A stretch of DNA of 20,978 nt from assembly GCA_020849725.1 (NCBI GenBank), contig JADLAZ010000250.1, positions 1-20,978 of the forward strand, read 5' to 3'. The stretch is from Chloroflexota bacterium (GTDB taxonomy: Bacteria > Chloroflexota > Chloroflexia > Thermomicrobiales > JADLAZ01). How positions within the stretch are numbered: position 1 is the first letter of the stretch; each line of letters starts with the position of its first letter. Shown here in pieces: positions 1-8,193 of this stretch. A program made the position numbers and the translations under genes. The notes under the pieces were generated by a model. It searched no databases. It saw nothing but the letters and a program-made list of their open reading frames with translations, and was not told the origin of the DNA.

Positions 1-1239
1 ATCGACAACGCCTCGTCGATCGCCATCAATGCGTCGAGCAACCAGACCCTGCATGCCCTCACCACCAGCGTGCAGGGCGGCGCGGCGGCGGTGGGCGCGT
101 CGTTCACCCGCATCGCGATCGGCAACGACGCGGCCATGGACACCTATGCCGGCATCGGCAGCAACGTGCGCATCGGCCAGGGCAGCGGCAGCGTGGGCGA
201 CATCACGATCCAGGCGCGCTCGCGCATCGCGGCCAAGCTGGACACCTTCGCGATGGCCGGTGGCGTGCTGGGCGCCACCTTCAACTTCGCCTATGCCGAT
301 CTCACGCCCGACGTGGTCGCGCGCATCGGCGCGGGCACGCGCATCAACAGCACCGGCGCCATCCGCGTGCTCGCCGGGACGGACCACGATGCCCGCACCG
401 ACGTGTTCGGGCTGAGCGTGGGCGGCCTGGCGGCGGGCCTGAGCCTGGCGCGCTCCAACCTGGATTCCAGTGCCACGGCCGAGGCCGGCGGGCAGATCAC
501 TGCCGACAGCGTGACCATCAACGCCGGCCAGAACGTCGATCCGCTCACGCTGCAGGCGATCCACCAGGCGGCCGGCGGCGCGATCCGCGGGGCGTTCGCC
601 ACCGCCGAGGCCCCTGCGGTCGGACTGGCCACCGCGAACGCCTCGCTCGCCACGGCGACCAGTACCGCGGACGCCATCGCGGCGATCGGTGCCGGGGCGG
701 TGTTCAACGTCGCCGGCGCGGTGAGCGTGCGCGCCAGCGGCATCAGCCAGTCGCTCGCGGTCGGCCGCGCGCTCAGCATCAGCCTGGTCGGGATGGGCCT
801 GCTCAACAGCCGCGCGGTGGCTTCGGGCAGCAGCAAGTCCTCGGTCGGCGCCGGCGCGCGCGTGAGCGCCGGCACGCTCGCGGTGCAGTCCGACGGCATC
901 GATCATGCCGACAGCGACAACGACGCCACCAGCCTGTCCGGGCTGGGCAGCGTCGGCGCGAGCTTCTCCAAGTCGGAAGTGGCCCCCACCGTGACGGCCG
1001 ACATCGGGCAGGGCGCGACGGTGAGCGTAGGCGGTACGCTGACGCTGCGCGCCAACAGCAGCACCGATGGCGACGCCAAGGCGCATCGCACCGGCGCGTC
1101 GTTCGGCGTGGACTTCGGCATGATCACCGGCACTTCGCTGGTGACCCCGACGGTGCGGGCGCTGGTCGACTCCAGCAGCGCGAACCCGACCGTGGTCGAT
1201 GCCGGAACCATCGACATCCAGGCGCAGCACGGATCGCCG
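1..1239 (+). repeat. Filamentous-adhesin beta repeats, block 1
   Basis: About seven loosely repeated units of 50-75 residues, each with a short strand pair of the form 'iGaGa.v...g.v.v.a' followed by a Gly/Ala/Ser-rich hydrophobic stretch and an acidic or polar turn. Clear starts are VRIGQGSGSVGDITI, VARIGAGTRINSTGAIRV, AAIGAGAVFNVAGAVSV, SSVGAGARVSAGTLAV and ADIGQGATVSVGGTLTL. This pattern is known from large filamentous adhesins, including proteins annotated as leukotoxin LktA-like filamentous adhesins, and is expected to form an elongated beta-solenoid. The block is entered mid-repeat at base 1. Assignment is to a fold style, not to a defined ligand; specific LktA relatedness is a guess. 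Confidence 0.6.
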
Positions 1240-4200
1240 GTCACGGTGTCCGACGGCACCCTGTCCAGCGTGGACACGGACAGCGGTGTCCTCGCGACGA
1301 GCGCACCGCACGGTCTCGTGACGGGCAACCGGATCCTGGACAGCACGAACGACAACGCGCCGATCGGCGGGCTGGTGGCGGATCGCTCGTACGGCGTGAT
1401 CGTGTTCGGCGACACCACGATCCGGCTCGGCGCGCCGTTCCTGGGCAGCGATGTCGACGACGCATTCGACACCATCCGGTTTGCGACGCAACACGGGTTC
1501 AGCACCGGCGATCAGTTGCAGTATGGCCATTTCTCCGGCGATGGGGGGACTGACGTCGGCGGCTTGACCAACGGCCAGTCCTACTACGTGCGCGTGATCG
1601 ACCCGTTGACGATCAAGCTCGGCAGCACGCTGGCGCAGGTCACGCAATCGCTCAAGTCGTTTGCTCCGTCAGCGGTGGACAACGACGCGAACGCGATCAC
1701 GCTCAACAGCCACGGTTTCGCGGACGGACAGGCGGTGACGTACCGCGCGCCGCGCACGGCCACCTTCCAGGGCTACGTGGTCGATGATGTCGCCGACAAG
1801 ATCGCGATCGGCCCGGCCCCCAACGGCAACGATTTCGCGACCGGGGAGCGCGTGACCTACACCGTCACGGGCGTCGACGGACGCTCGCCGGTGGCACTGG
1901 GCGGACTGGGCAACGGTGGCAGTTACTACGTGTACCGGGTCGACCCCGACACCATCAAGCTCTCGGCCGCGCCGATCAAGAACGATGGCACCGACGTGTT
2001 CGTCAACCTGACCCGCAGCGAAGGGGCCGACCAGTCGATGCACCGGTTGGTGCGCTTCGGTGAGCGGGCCATCACCGGCCTGGAGGATGGCCACACCTAC
2101 TACGTGGAGCGGATCGATGCGAATCACTTCAGCCTGTCCGCTTCGGCCGGCGGGACCGTGGTGGACATCGCAAACACCGGTGTGAGCGGCACGCAGTACA
2201 TCGGCGTGGAGGGCATCGATCTGTCGGGCAGCGGTGTGATCGGTCAGCAATACCTCGCCTACCGGCTGTCCGGCTCGCTGGTCGGCACGCAGCGTCTGGT
2301 CGGCGCCGGCGGACTGTCCTCATCGCCGGACCAGTTCGGCATCGACGGAGTCTCGTACGCCAATGGCGCAGGCCCTTCGTTCGCACTGCTCATCGCAGGC
2401 GTGGGCGCGACCGCCCGCGTCGACGTCCAGCCGACGCTGCTCGCGGCCATCGGGGAGGGAGCGCAACTCACCGCAACCGGGCATGTCTCCATCGAAGGCG
2501 TCAGTCATGGGAATGCCGAAGGCCATGCGGGGGTAACCGCCGGCGCATTCCTCGCCGGCATCGGTTTCTCGGCGGTGCGCCTCAACCTGGACCTGGACAG
2601 CCAGGCACGGATCGGCGACTCCTCGTCGATCGAAGCTGGCGATGGCATCAAGGTGCGCGTGGAGAACCGCCACGTCGCCGAAGGCGAGGCCGACGCCGGC
2701 GGCGGAGCCGCCGGCGTCGCGGTGACCGGTGCGAAATCGGTGGCCGAGGCGCTGCCGGTCACGCTGGTCGATATTGGTGACAACGCCAGCCTGCACGCCG
2801 TTCGCAACATCGAAATCTCGGCCGTCATGGGTGCGCTGGGCACGATGAAGGCCGACTCCAGCGCGTACGCATTTCTCGGATCCGGGGGCGCGGCCGAATC
2901 GTTCTGGGCGCTCGGCAATGCAAGCAACAACTTCAACTCGACGCCACGCGAGACCAAGGTCAACCTCGGCGCCAATTCCCGGATGCGCTCGGAAGACAGC
3001 CTCAGCATCCGGGCACTGGTCAGTGAAGTCAAGGTTGCGTCGAACACCGACGCGGCGGCGGCATCGGCGATCTACTCCGACCCGGACGCGGAAGCGCGCA
3101 CGCTGATCACGTCGATTGCGCTGGTCAATGCCGAGGGCGGCGCGCAGGCGATCGGCGTGAACGATCTGACGGTCGTGGCCGCTCATGCCGACATCAGCAA
3201 CTACGCGCGTTCGCGTGCCGAAGGCGGCAGTGCCTTCGGCGCCCCGGACTCCGACTCCTACGCCATCAACCGGCTCACGGCACGCATCATCACTGAGGCG
3301 GGTTCGGCGTTCGGCAGCAAGGACGTGGACATCAGCGCAGATTACTACGCGCCATTCAGCCTCAAGTCGAAGCAGGAGGCGCCGGGCTTCTCGCTCAACG
3401 TCTTCGACGACCGCGGCGATGCGCACATGGAAAACAGCTACGCGCGCCACATCACCATGAACGGCGACCTCATCTTGCTGTCGGCGCCCACGCCCAAGCT
3501 GATGGTGAGCGCGGCCGGCCAAATCACCCAGGCCGAGGGCCTGAGCGCGACCGACCACGGCGACCGCATCGTGGTCGACGATTTGAGCAACGACGGCAAC
3601 GCCGGCAAGGCCCGGCTCTCGACCAACGTGATGGCGATCAGCCTCAATGGCGTCCCCACGCCGTATGGCGGCGTCATCGACGGCGACCAGGGCCGCGTGA
3701 TCGTGCGCCACACCTGGGAGACGGTCGAACTGGTCAACTACTCCGGCAAGGATTTATGGGTCAACGCGATCGACCCAGTGGACCGCAGCGGCCGCGCCAA
3801 GGTGCAGATCGACGTCGATACCAACGATTACCGGTTCGACATCGCGCACGAATACGCGCCCACCGTTGTCACGATCGCCAACCTGGGCACGACCGGCACG
3901 CCGGCGATCGTGCTCAACGGGCTGATCGACAACCCGATAGGCACCACCAACATCGCCAACATCCGCGGGGACGTGTTCACGACCAACACCGGCAAGGTGC
4001 GTACCAATCGGGCCACGGTGGAGGCGGCCGGCCGGATCGGCATCACGCCGACGCTGGCGTTCGCTTCCTACTCGCTGGATCGGTTCGACCTGGAACTGGT
4101 GCAGAGCGAAGGTCGCAACACCCGGCTCGATACCACCAGTGGCGGCGCGCAGGCGCTGCGCGTGCGCGGGCTGGACCGCGATCCTGCGGCCGGCCTGTTC

Positions 4201-7200
4201 CAGTTGCAGCTCGGCGTGCTCGACGCTGGCGGCGACCTCGACCTGCGCATCCTCCCGACCCTGGTGCAGCTGTCGATCGCCAACGCCCCGGCGGGTTACC
4301 TGGTCGATGTATCGGAGTATGCGCCCACGCTGGACAATGTTTACGGGGACGGCGACCCGGATGCGCAACCGATCGTGCGCAGCACCGCTGCCTATGCCAG
4401 CCACTACAAGCCCGACGGTGGCGGCCCTGCCTTCAGCGTGCCGGTGGGCGTGTTCGGCACCGGCAGCACGGCCGCCGACACGCACGTCACCGCGGTGCTG
4501 CTGAAGGCGGGCGGCAACCTCGACGTGGTGGCCGACTTCCAGTCCACGCGCATCGACCTCAGCGCCAACACCAACCTCATCGGACTGGGTCGCATCGACG
4601 TCACCACCAATGGGAACATCGCGTTGGTCGAGACCGAGGGCGACCTGCGCGCGGGCTCCATCGTCTCGACGCTGAACAACGTGACGCTGACCGCGGCCGC
4701 CGGCATCGTGGACGCCGATGGCGACGCGGCCGCCGACGTGAGCGGCAACCGCCTCGTGCTGATGGCGCTGGCGGGCAGCATCGGCAGTTTCCTGAACGAC
4801 CTGGAGATCGACAGCGCGCATGCCGCCGCCGGCGACGTGCTGGCCGTCGCGACGGGCGACGTGTTCGTGAGCGAACTCACCGGCTCGCTGGTGGTCGATC
4901 AGGTGGAGGCAGGCTCGGGCGACGTGCGCCTGAGCACGCACGACACCACCGCCGCGGGCGAGGACATCGTGGTGGGCGCCGGCGAGGAGGTGAGCGCGTT
5001 GTCGGGCTCCGTCACGCTGCAGGCGGGCGACTCGCTGCTGCTGCAGGGCAGCGTGCTGGCGCTGGCCAACCTGTTCTTCCAGGTCGACTACCGCAATGCC
5101 GATCGGGGTTTCGGCACCAGTGCGGCATCCGTGCGCAGCACCACGCTCAAGGGCTCGCGCCTGTTCCTGCGCGGTGACGAGGACGACGACCTGCTCGACG
5201 CCGATGGCGTCGAGATTCCCGTGCTGGCCTGGGGGCTGGGTGGCAACGACACGATCTATGGCGGCACGCTGGACGACCAGCTTTATGGTGGCGAGGGCGC
5301 CGATTTCATCAGCGGCGGCGCGGGCGACGACCTGATCGTGGCCAGCGGTGGCGTCGGCGACGTGCTGCTGGGCGGCGACGGCGACGACATCCTCTACGGT
5401 TCGCCCGATGGAGCCGATATCGATCCGAACTGGGACGACGGCATCCGCGTCGGCGACTCCATCGATGGCGGCGCGGGCGACGACCTGATCCACGGCCTGG
5501 GCGGTGCCGACGACATTCGCGGCGGCACCGGCAACGACTTCATCGACGCCGGTGCCGGCAACGACCGCGTGCAGGGCGACACGGGCGCCGACGTGATCTA
5601 CGGGCACCTCGGGGACGACCTGATCTACGGCCATGCGATCGACCCGAGCGGCGACGACGCGGCGGCCGACCTCCTGTACGGCGAGTGGGTCAACGACACC
5701 ATCGTCGGCGGCGCGGGCAACGACCTGATCCATGGCGGCTTCGGCAACGACACGCTGTCGGGCAACGGTGGCGACGACATCCTGCGCGCCGACTTCGGGC
5801 TCGACACCCTGTCGGGCGGTGCGGGCGACGACCTGCTCCATGGTTCGGACGATGGTGCCAACGTCATCCACGGCGGCGACGGGCGCGACCGGGTCTGGGG
5901 CTATGGCGGCAACGACTCCCTGTATGGCGATGGCGGCGCCGACATCGTCGAAGGCGGCGCCGGCGATGACCTGATCGAAGGCGGTGCCGGAGCCGACCTG
6001 CTGGTGGGCGGTGACGGCAACGACACCCTGTACGGCCACAGCCAGCCCGGTATCGACGACGACGCGGCGGTGGACGTGCTGTTCGGCGACCTCGGCGGGG
6101 GCGCCACGCTGCTGGCCGGGCGCGACCGGCTGGTCGGCAATGGCGGCAACGACCTGCTCTACGGCGAAGGCGAGGACGACGACATTTCGGGCAGCGCCGG
6201 CTTTGTGCAAGCCGAGGCCAGCGGCGGCAGCGGCAACCTGATCGATTTCGGCAGCCTGGGCGATGGCGCCGGCTTCGTGATCGGGCCGGTGGCGACCCCG
6301 GCACCCACCCTCATCCCGGTCGACTACACCATGGCGCGCGCGGCCTCTGACCTCCCGCAGGGCTCGGTGCAGCGCGGGCGCTGGGGCAATCTGGCCGGTG
6401 CGGCCAGCGAAGATGGCCTGTCCGGCAGCGGCGGCCTGTCCACCGACCCGGCCGTGGCGATGGGCCCGGACGGTTCCAGCTACGCCGCCTGGACCGATAC
6501 GCGCAGCGGCAACCCGCAGGTGCTGGTGGCGCGTCTGGTGGGCGGTGCCTGGACCGAACTCGCCGGCAGTGCCGGGGGCAACGCGCTCGGGGCCGGCGTG
6601 GCGCCGGGCGTCAATGCCGCCTTTGCGCCGAGCATCGCGATCGATGCCAGCGGCGCCCCGGTCGTCGCCTGGACCGCTGACCATGACGGTGGCCAGAGCG
6701 ACATCCGGGTGGCGCGCTTCGACAGCGGCAGTGGCCAGTGGGAAGCGCTGGGTGGGTCGCTGGGCAGTGGCGGCATCTCGGGTACCGGCACGGCCGGTGC
6801 GGTGAAGCTGGTCATGACCAGCAGTGGTCCGGTCGCGGTCTGGCTCGACGGCAGCGCGGGTGCGCAGCGCATCTATGCGCGGAGCTACAGCAGCGGCGGC
6901 GGCTGGGTGACGGTCGGCGCCGGTTCGGCCAGTGGCAACGGATTGGCCGGCGGGACGTTCGCGGCCGATGTGCGCGACGTTGCGGTTGCCTCCGACGGCA
7001 GCCGCATCGCGCTGGCCTGGACGCAACTCGACGCCTCCGGGCTGCGCCAGGTCTACCTGCGCGAGTTCAGCGCCGGCGTCTGGAGTGCGCTGAGCGGCTC
7101 GGCCAGCGGCACCGGTGTCAGCGGCCTGGCCGAGGCGGCGGCCGCAGGCAGCATCAGCCACGGCGCACAGCCCAGCGTGGCGTATTTCGGCGGGCAACTG

Positions 7201-8193
7201 TTCGTCGCCTGGCAGGCCTTCTCCGACCAGGCGGCGACGATCGCCGTGATGCGTTTCGACGCCAGCGTGGCACGCACGCCGACGCTGGTCGACCTGTTCG
7301 GTCAGAGCGGCGTGCCCTCTTCGCCGCAGTTGAGCGCCGGCGGCGGCGCATTGCGGCTTGCCTGGCAGCGCCAGCCGCTCGCCGACATGCCCACCGAACT
7401 GCTGGCGCTGCGCTATGACGCGCTCGGCGGCCACTTCACGCAGGAATTGCCGGGCGAGGCCTCCTCCGGTGGCCTGAGCCGCACCGGCGCGCGCGCGATG
7501 CAGCTGGCGCTGGCCACCGACAGCAGCGGGCGCAGCGTCGTGCTCTGGCAGGATGCGGCCGGCGGCGAGCCCGAGGTCTACGCGCGCGGCATGAGCGCGA
7601 CGGTCGCGCGCACGTTCACCGCAACCGGCGCCAACGCCATCCAGGCGATCCTGAATGCGAACGACCTGGGGGCGGGCGATGTCATCGTCGTGACGGGCAC
7701 CGTCACCGGCGACGTGCTGATCGCCGCGCAGGATGCCGGGGTCATGATTTACGGCGCACCGGGCGCCTGGATCGCGGGCAACGTGAGCGTGGCGGCCGAC
7801 AGCGTACTGCTGCAGCGGTTGCAGATCAGCGGCAGTGTCAGCGTGCAGGACGACGTGAACGGCTTCACCCTGACCGAGTCGAGCGCCGCCGGCGTCTCGC
7901 TGGGCGCAGGCAGCAATGCCCAGATCACCGCCAGCACGCTCGGCGGCACGGTGTTGCTGAACGGCGCCGTGCAGGGCGCGCTGATCGACCACAACACCAT
8001 CAACGCGAGCACCGCGATCCGCGTGCAGGCGGTTGCCGGCGTGGCGGCGAGCAACCTGACGATCAGCGCCAACACGATCAACGCGGGCAGCACCGCATCG
8101 CGCTCGATGCGGCGGCGCAGGGGCGCATCCGCGACAACGACATCCGCTCGGCGGCCACCGGGCTGGCGATCTCGGCGGCGTTCGACGGCCTGA
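1..8193 (+). CDS. Giant adhesin-like surface protein, upstream part (5' partial, ends at a frameshift)
   Basis: This is the frame-1 part of a very large extracellular protein. The frame is already open at base 1, so the true start and any secretion signal lie upstream. In order it holds filamentous-adhesin repeats (residues 1-413), HGF/YYV repeats (about 414-767), more filamentous-adhesin and haemagglutinin-like beta repeats (about 768-1720), RTX calcium-binding repeats (about 1743-2067), a probable seven-bladed beta-propeller (about 2125-2537) and the first part of a parallel beta-helix. Sequence stops looking like protein after about base 8094: the last 32 codons before the TGA at 8191 are Arg/Ser-rich, while the beta-helix pattern resumes in frame 3. 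The stop is therefore almost certainly the result of a one-base frameshift, not the natural end. I saw no cysteine codon in this part. The likely role is adhesion or matrix formation outside the cell; this is inferred from domain content, with no enzymatic signature seen. Confidence 0.9.
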   Translation: MDNASSIAINASSNQTLHALTTSVQGGAAAVGASFTRIAIGNDAAMDTYAGIGSNVRIGQGSGSVGDITIQARSRIAAKLDTFAMAGGVLGATFNFAYADLTPDVVARIGAGTRINSTGAIRVLAGTDHDARTDVFGLSVGGLAAGLSLARSNLDSSATAEAGGQITADSVTINAGQNVDPLTLQAIHQAAGGAIRGAFATAEAPAVGLATANASLATATSTADAIAAIGAGAVFNVAGAVSVRASGISQSLAVGRALSISLVGMGLLNSRAVASGSSKSSVGAGARVSAGTLAVQSDGIDHADSDNDATSLSGLGSVGASFSKSEVAPTVTADIGQGATVSVGGTLTLRANSSTDGDAKAHRTGASFGVDFGMITGTSLVTPTVRALVDSSSANPTVVDAGTIDIQAQHGSPVTVSDGTLSSVDTDSGVLATSAPHGLVTGNRILDSTNDNAPIGGLVADRSYGVIVFGDTTIRLGAPFLGSDVDDAFDTIRFATQHGFSTGDQLQYGHFSGDGGTDVGGLTNGQSYYVRVIDPLTIKLGSTLAQVTQSLKSFAPSAVDNDANAITLNSHGFADGQAVTYRAPRTATFQGYVVDDVADKIAIGPAPNGNDFATGERVTYTVTGVDGRSPVALGGLGNGGSYYVYRVDPDTIKLSAAPIKNDGTDVFVNLTRSEGADQSMHRLVRFGERAITGLEDGHTYYVERIDANHFSLSASAGGTVVDIANTGVSGTQYIGVEGIDLSGSGVIGQQYLAYRLSGSLVGTQRLVGAGGLSSSPDQFGIDGVSYANGAGPSFALLIAGVGATARVDVQPTLLAAIGEGAQLTATGHVSIEGVSHGNAEGHAGVTAGAFLAGIGFSAVRLNLDLDSQARIGDSSSIEAGDGIKVRVENRHVAEGEADAGGGAAGVAVTGAKSVAEALPVTLVDIGDNASLHAVRNIEISAVMGALGTMKADSSAYAFLGSGGAAESFWALGNASNNFNSTPRETKVNLGANSRMRSEDSLSIRALVSEVKVASNTDAAAASAIYSDPDAEARTLITSIALVNAEGGAQAIGVNDLTVVAAHADISNYARSRAEGGSAFGAPDSDSYAINRLTARIITEAGSAFGSKDVDISADYYAPFSLKSKQEAPGFSLNVFDDRGDAHMENSYARHITMNGDLILLSAPTPKLMVSAAGQITQAEGLSATDHGDRIVVDDLSNDGNAGKARLSTNVMAISLNGVPTPYGGVIDGDQGRVIVRHTWETVELVNYSGKDLWVNAIDPVDRSGRAKVQIDVDTNDYRFDIAHEYAPTVVTIANLGTTGTPAIVLNGLIDNPIGTTNIANIRGDVFTTNTGKVRTNRATVEAAGRIGITPTLAFASYSLDRFDLELVQSEGRNTRLDTTSGGAQALRVRGLDRDPAAGLFQLQLGVLDAGGDLDLRILPTLVQLSIANAPAGYLVDVSEYAPTLDNVYGDGDPDAQPIVRSTAAYASHYKPDGGGPAFSVPVGVFGTGSTAADTHVTAVLLKAGGNLDVVADFQSTRIDLSANTNLIGLGRIDVTTNGNIALVETEGDLRAGSIVSTLNNVTLTAAAGIVDADGDAAADVSGNRLVLMALAGSIGSFLNDLEIDSAHAAAGDVLAVATGDVFVSELTGSLVVDQVEAGSGDVRLSTHDTTAAGEDIVVGAGEEVSALSGSVTLQAGDSLLLQGSVLALANLFFQVDYRNADRGFGTSAASVRSTTLKGSRLFLRGDEDDDLLDADGVEIPVLAWGLGGNDTIYGGTLDDQLYGGEGADFISGGAGDDLIVASGGVGDVLLGGDGDDILYGSPDGADIDPNWDDGIRVGDSIDGGAGDDLIHGLGGADDIRGGTGNDFIDAGAGNDRVQGDTGADVIYGHLGDDLIYGHAIDPSGDDAAADLLYGEWVNDTIVGGAGNDLIHGGFGNDTLSGNGGDDILRADFGLDTLSGGAGDDLLHGSDDGANVIHGGDGRDRVWGYGGNDSLYGDGGADIVEGGAGDDLIEGGAGADLLVGGDGNDTLYGHSQPGIDDDAAVDVLFGDLGGGATLLAGRDRLVGNGGNDLLYGEGEDDDISGSAGFVQAEASGGSGNLIDFGSLGDGAGFVIGPVATPAPTLIPVDYTMARAASDLPQGSVQRGRWGNLAGAASEDGLSGSGGLSTDPAVAMGPDGSSYAAWTDTRSGNPQVLVARLVGGAWTELAGSAGGNALGAGVAPGVNAAFAPSIAIDASGAPVVAWTADHDGGQSDIRVARFDSGSGQWEALGGSLGSGGISGTGTAGAVKLVMTSSGPVAVWLDGSAGAQRIYARSYSSGGGWVTVGAGSASGNGLAGGTFAADVRDVAVASDGSRIALAWTQLDASGLRQVYLREFSAGVWSALSGSASGTGVSGLAEAAAAGSISHGAQPSVAYFGGQLFVAWQAFSDQAATIAVMRFDASVARTPTLVDLFGQSGVPSSPQLSAGGGALRLAWQRQPLADMPTELLALRYDALGGHFTQELPGEASSGGLSRTGARAMQLALATDSSGRSVVLWQDAAGGEPEVYARGMSATVARTFTATGANAIQAILNANDLGAGDVIVVTGTVTGDVLIAAQDAGVMIYGAPGAWIAGNVSVAADSVLLQRLQISGSVSVQDDVNGFTLTESSAAGVSLGAGSNAQITASTLGGTVLLNGAVQGALIDHNTINASTAIRVQAVAGVAASNLTISANTINAGSTASRSMRRRRGASATTTSARRPPGWRSRRRSTA
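1240..2300 (+). repeat. HGF...YYV beta repeats inserted in the adhesin repeats
   Basis: A distinct repeat family of paired half-motifs. The first half is 'I...sHGF.tGd.v.Y': APHGLVTGNRI at about 1303, TQHGFSTGDQLQY at about 1486, NSHGFADGQAVTY at about 1705, and a degenerate NDFATGERVTY near 1828. The second half is 'gGL.dG.sYYV..vd..tikL': GGLTNGQSYYV near 1558, GGLGNGGSYYV near 1903, TGLEDGHTYYV near 2074, and a weak GGLVADRSYGV near 1363. Such repeats recur in other giant bacterial surface proteins; their function is not known to me. They sit between two blocks of filamentous-adhesin repeats, as if inserted. Spacing is irregular, and the third unit appears to have a second HG-type strand nested in it. 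Confidence 0.65.
2377..3480 (+). repeat. Filamentous-adhesin beta repeats, block 2
   Basis: The repeat style of block 1 resumes after the HGF/YYV repeats. Recognisable units are AAIGEGAQLTATGHVSI (about 2443), ARIGDSSSIEAGDGIKV (about 2608), VDIGDNASLHAVRNIEI (about 2767) and VNLGANSRMRSEDSLSI (about 2962). These are followed by a run of more diverged units with acidic, Ala/Ser-rich spacers. The content again predicts an elongated beta-solenoid. The interruption and resumption of the same family on either side of 1240-2300 supports insertion of the HGF/YYV block into an older solenoid. Confidence 0.55.
3481..5160 (+). other. Haemagglutinin-like beta-solenoid region
   Basis: This region has the 'GsV.L.a..gI.d.dgd...d..g..L.l.a..GsIG' pattern typical of filamentous haemagglutinin-type solenoids. 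The clearest part is about 4660-5060, where NVTLTAAAGIVDADGDAA is followed by GNRLVLMALAGSIGSF, GDVFVSELTGSLVV and GDVRLSTHDTTAAGEDI. Earlier parts include NPIGTTNIANIRGDV near 3934, a motif common in such solenoids, and mixed beta segments I do not recognise. It leads directly into the RTX array without an obvious linker. The fold is inferred; no active site or ligand motif was seen. Confidence 0.5.
5161..6201 (+). repeat. RTX (haemolysin-type) calcium-binding nonapeptide array
   Basis: About thirty nonapeptides of the GGxGxDxUx type, including GGNDTIYGG, GGAGDDLIHG, GGTGNDFIDAG and GGAGDDLIEGG. Each pair of turns of this family binds Ca2+ between the Gly/Asp loops and folds into a parallel beta-roll when calcium is abundant outside the cell. 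The array is broken by two or three acidic insertions, for example DADIDPNWDDG-like sequence near 5413 and DPSGDDAAADLL near 5641. The opening segment RGDEDDDLLDADG at 5170 is strongly acidic. In type I secreted proteins RTX repeats usually sit near the C-terminus; here at least 14.7 kb of coding sequence follows, so this array may act as an internal calcium-dependent spacer or folding point. Confidence 0.95.
6373..7611 (+). other. Probable seven-bladed beta-propeller
   Basis: Repeated units of about 55-65 residues follow the pattern 'P.ia.d..G.pvvaW.d...g...v.var...g.W..lggs..g.gvsg'. I count seven strand sets containing AAWTDTRSGNPQVLVA, VVAWTADHDGG, VAVWLDGSAGAQ, LAWTQLDASGLRQ, VAWQAFSDQAAT, LAWQRQPLADMP and VLWQDAAGGEPEV. 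A lone outer strand (RGRWGNLAGAASEDGLSG) precedes the first blade, and the last blade lacks its own. This is the usual 'velcro' closure of a propeller. The repeat type resembles propeller-like repeats found in extracellular bacterial proteins. The ligand is unknown; such domains often mediate protein or glycan contacts. Confidence 0.6.

Noticed and set aside
5685..7418. Other + strand open frames over the RTX/propeller region
   Set aside because: Arg/Pro/Trp-rich shadow translations of the real frame, which shows RTX nonapeptides and propeller blades.
3754..7992. Open reading frame of 1,412 codons on the minus strand
   Set aside because: Same antisense effect. It lies opposite the RTX array and propeller, and its 'repeats' are reflections of the RTX codons.
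8080..8110. Programmed ribosomal frameshift at the frame break
   Set aside because: There is no slippery heptamer of the X XXY YYZ type and no obvious pseudoknot or internal Shine-Dalgarno signal. Loss of one G from a GG pair explains it more simply.
8191..8193. Natural end of the upstream gene, with a separate downstream gene
   Set aside because: The residues before the TGA are out-of-frame noise, and the beta-helix continues in frame 3 with no ribosome binding site or start at a domain border.
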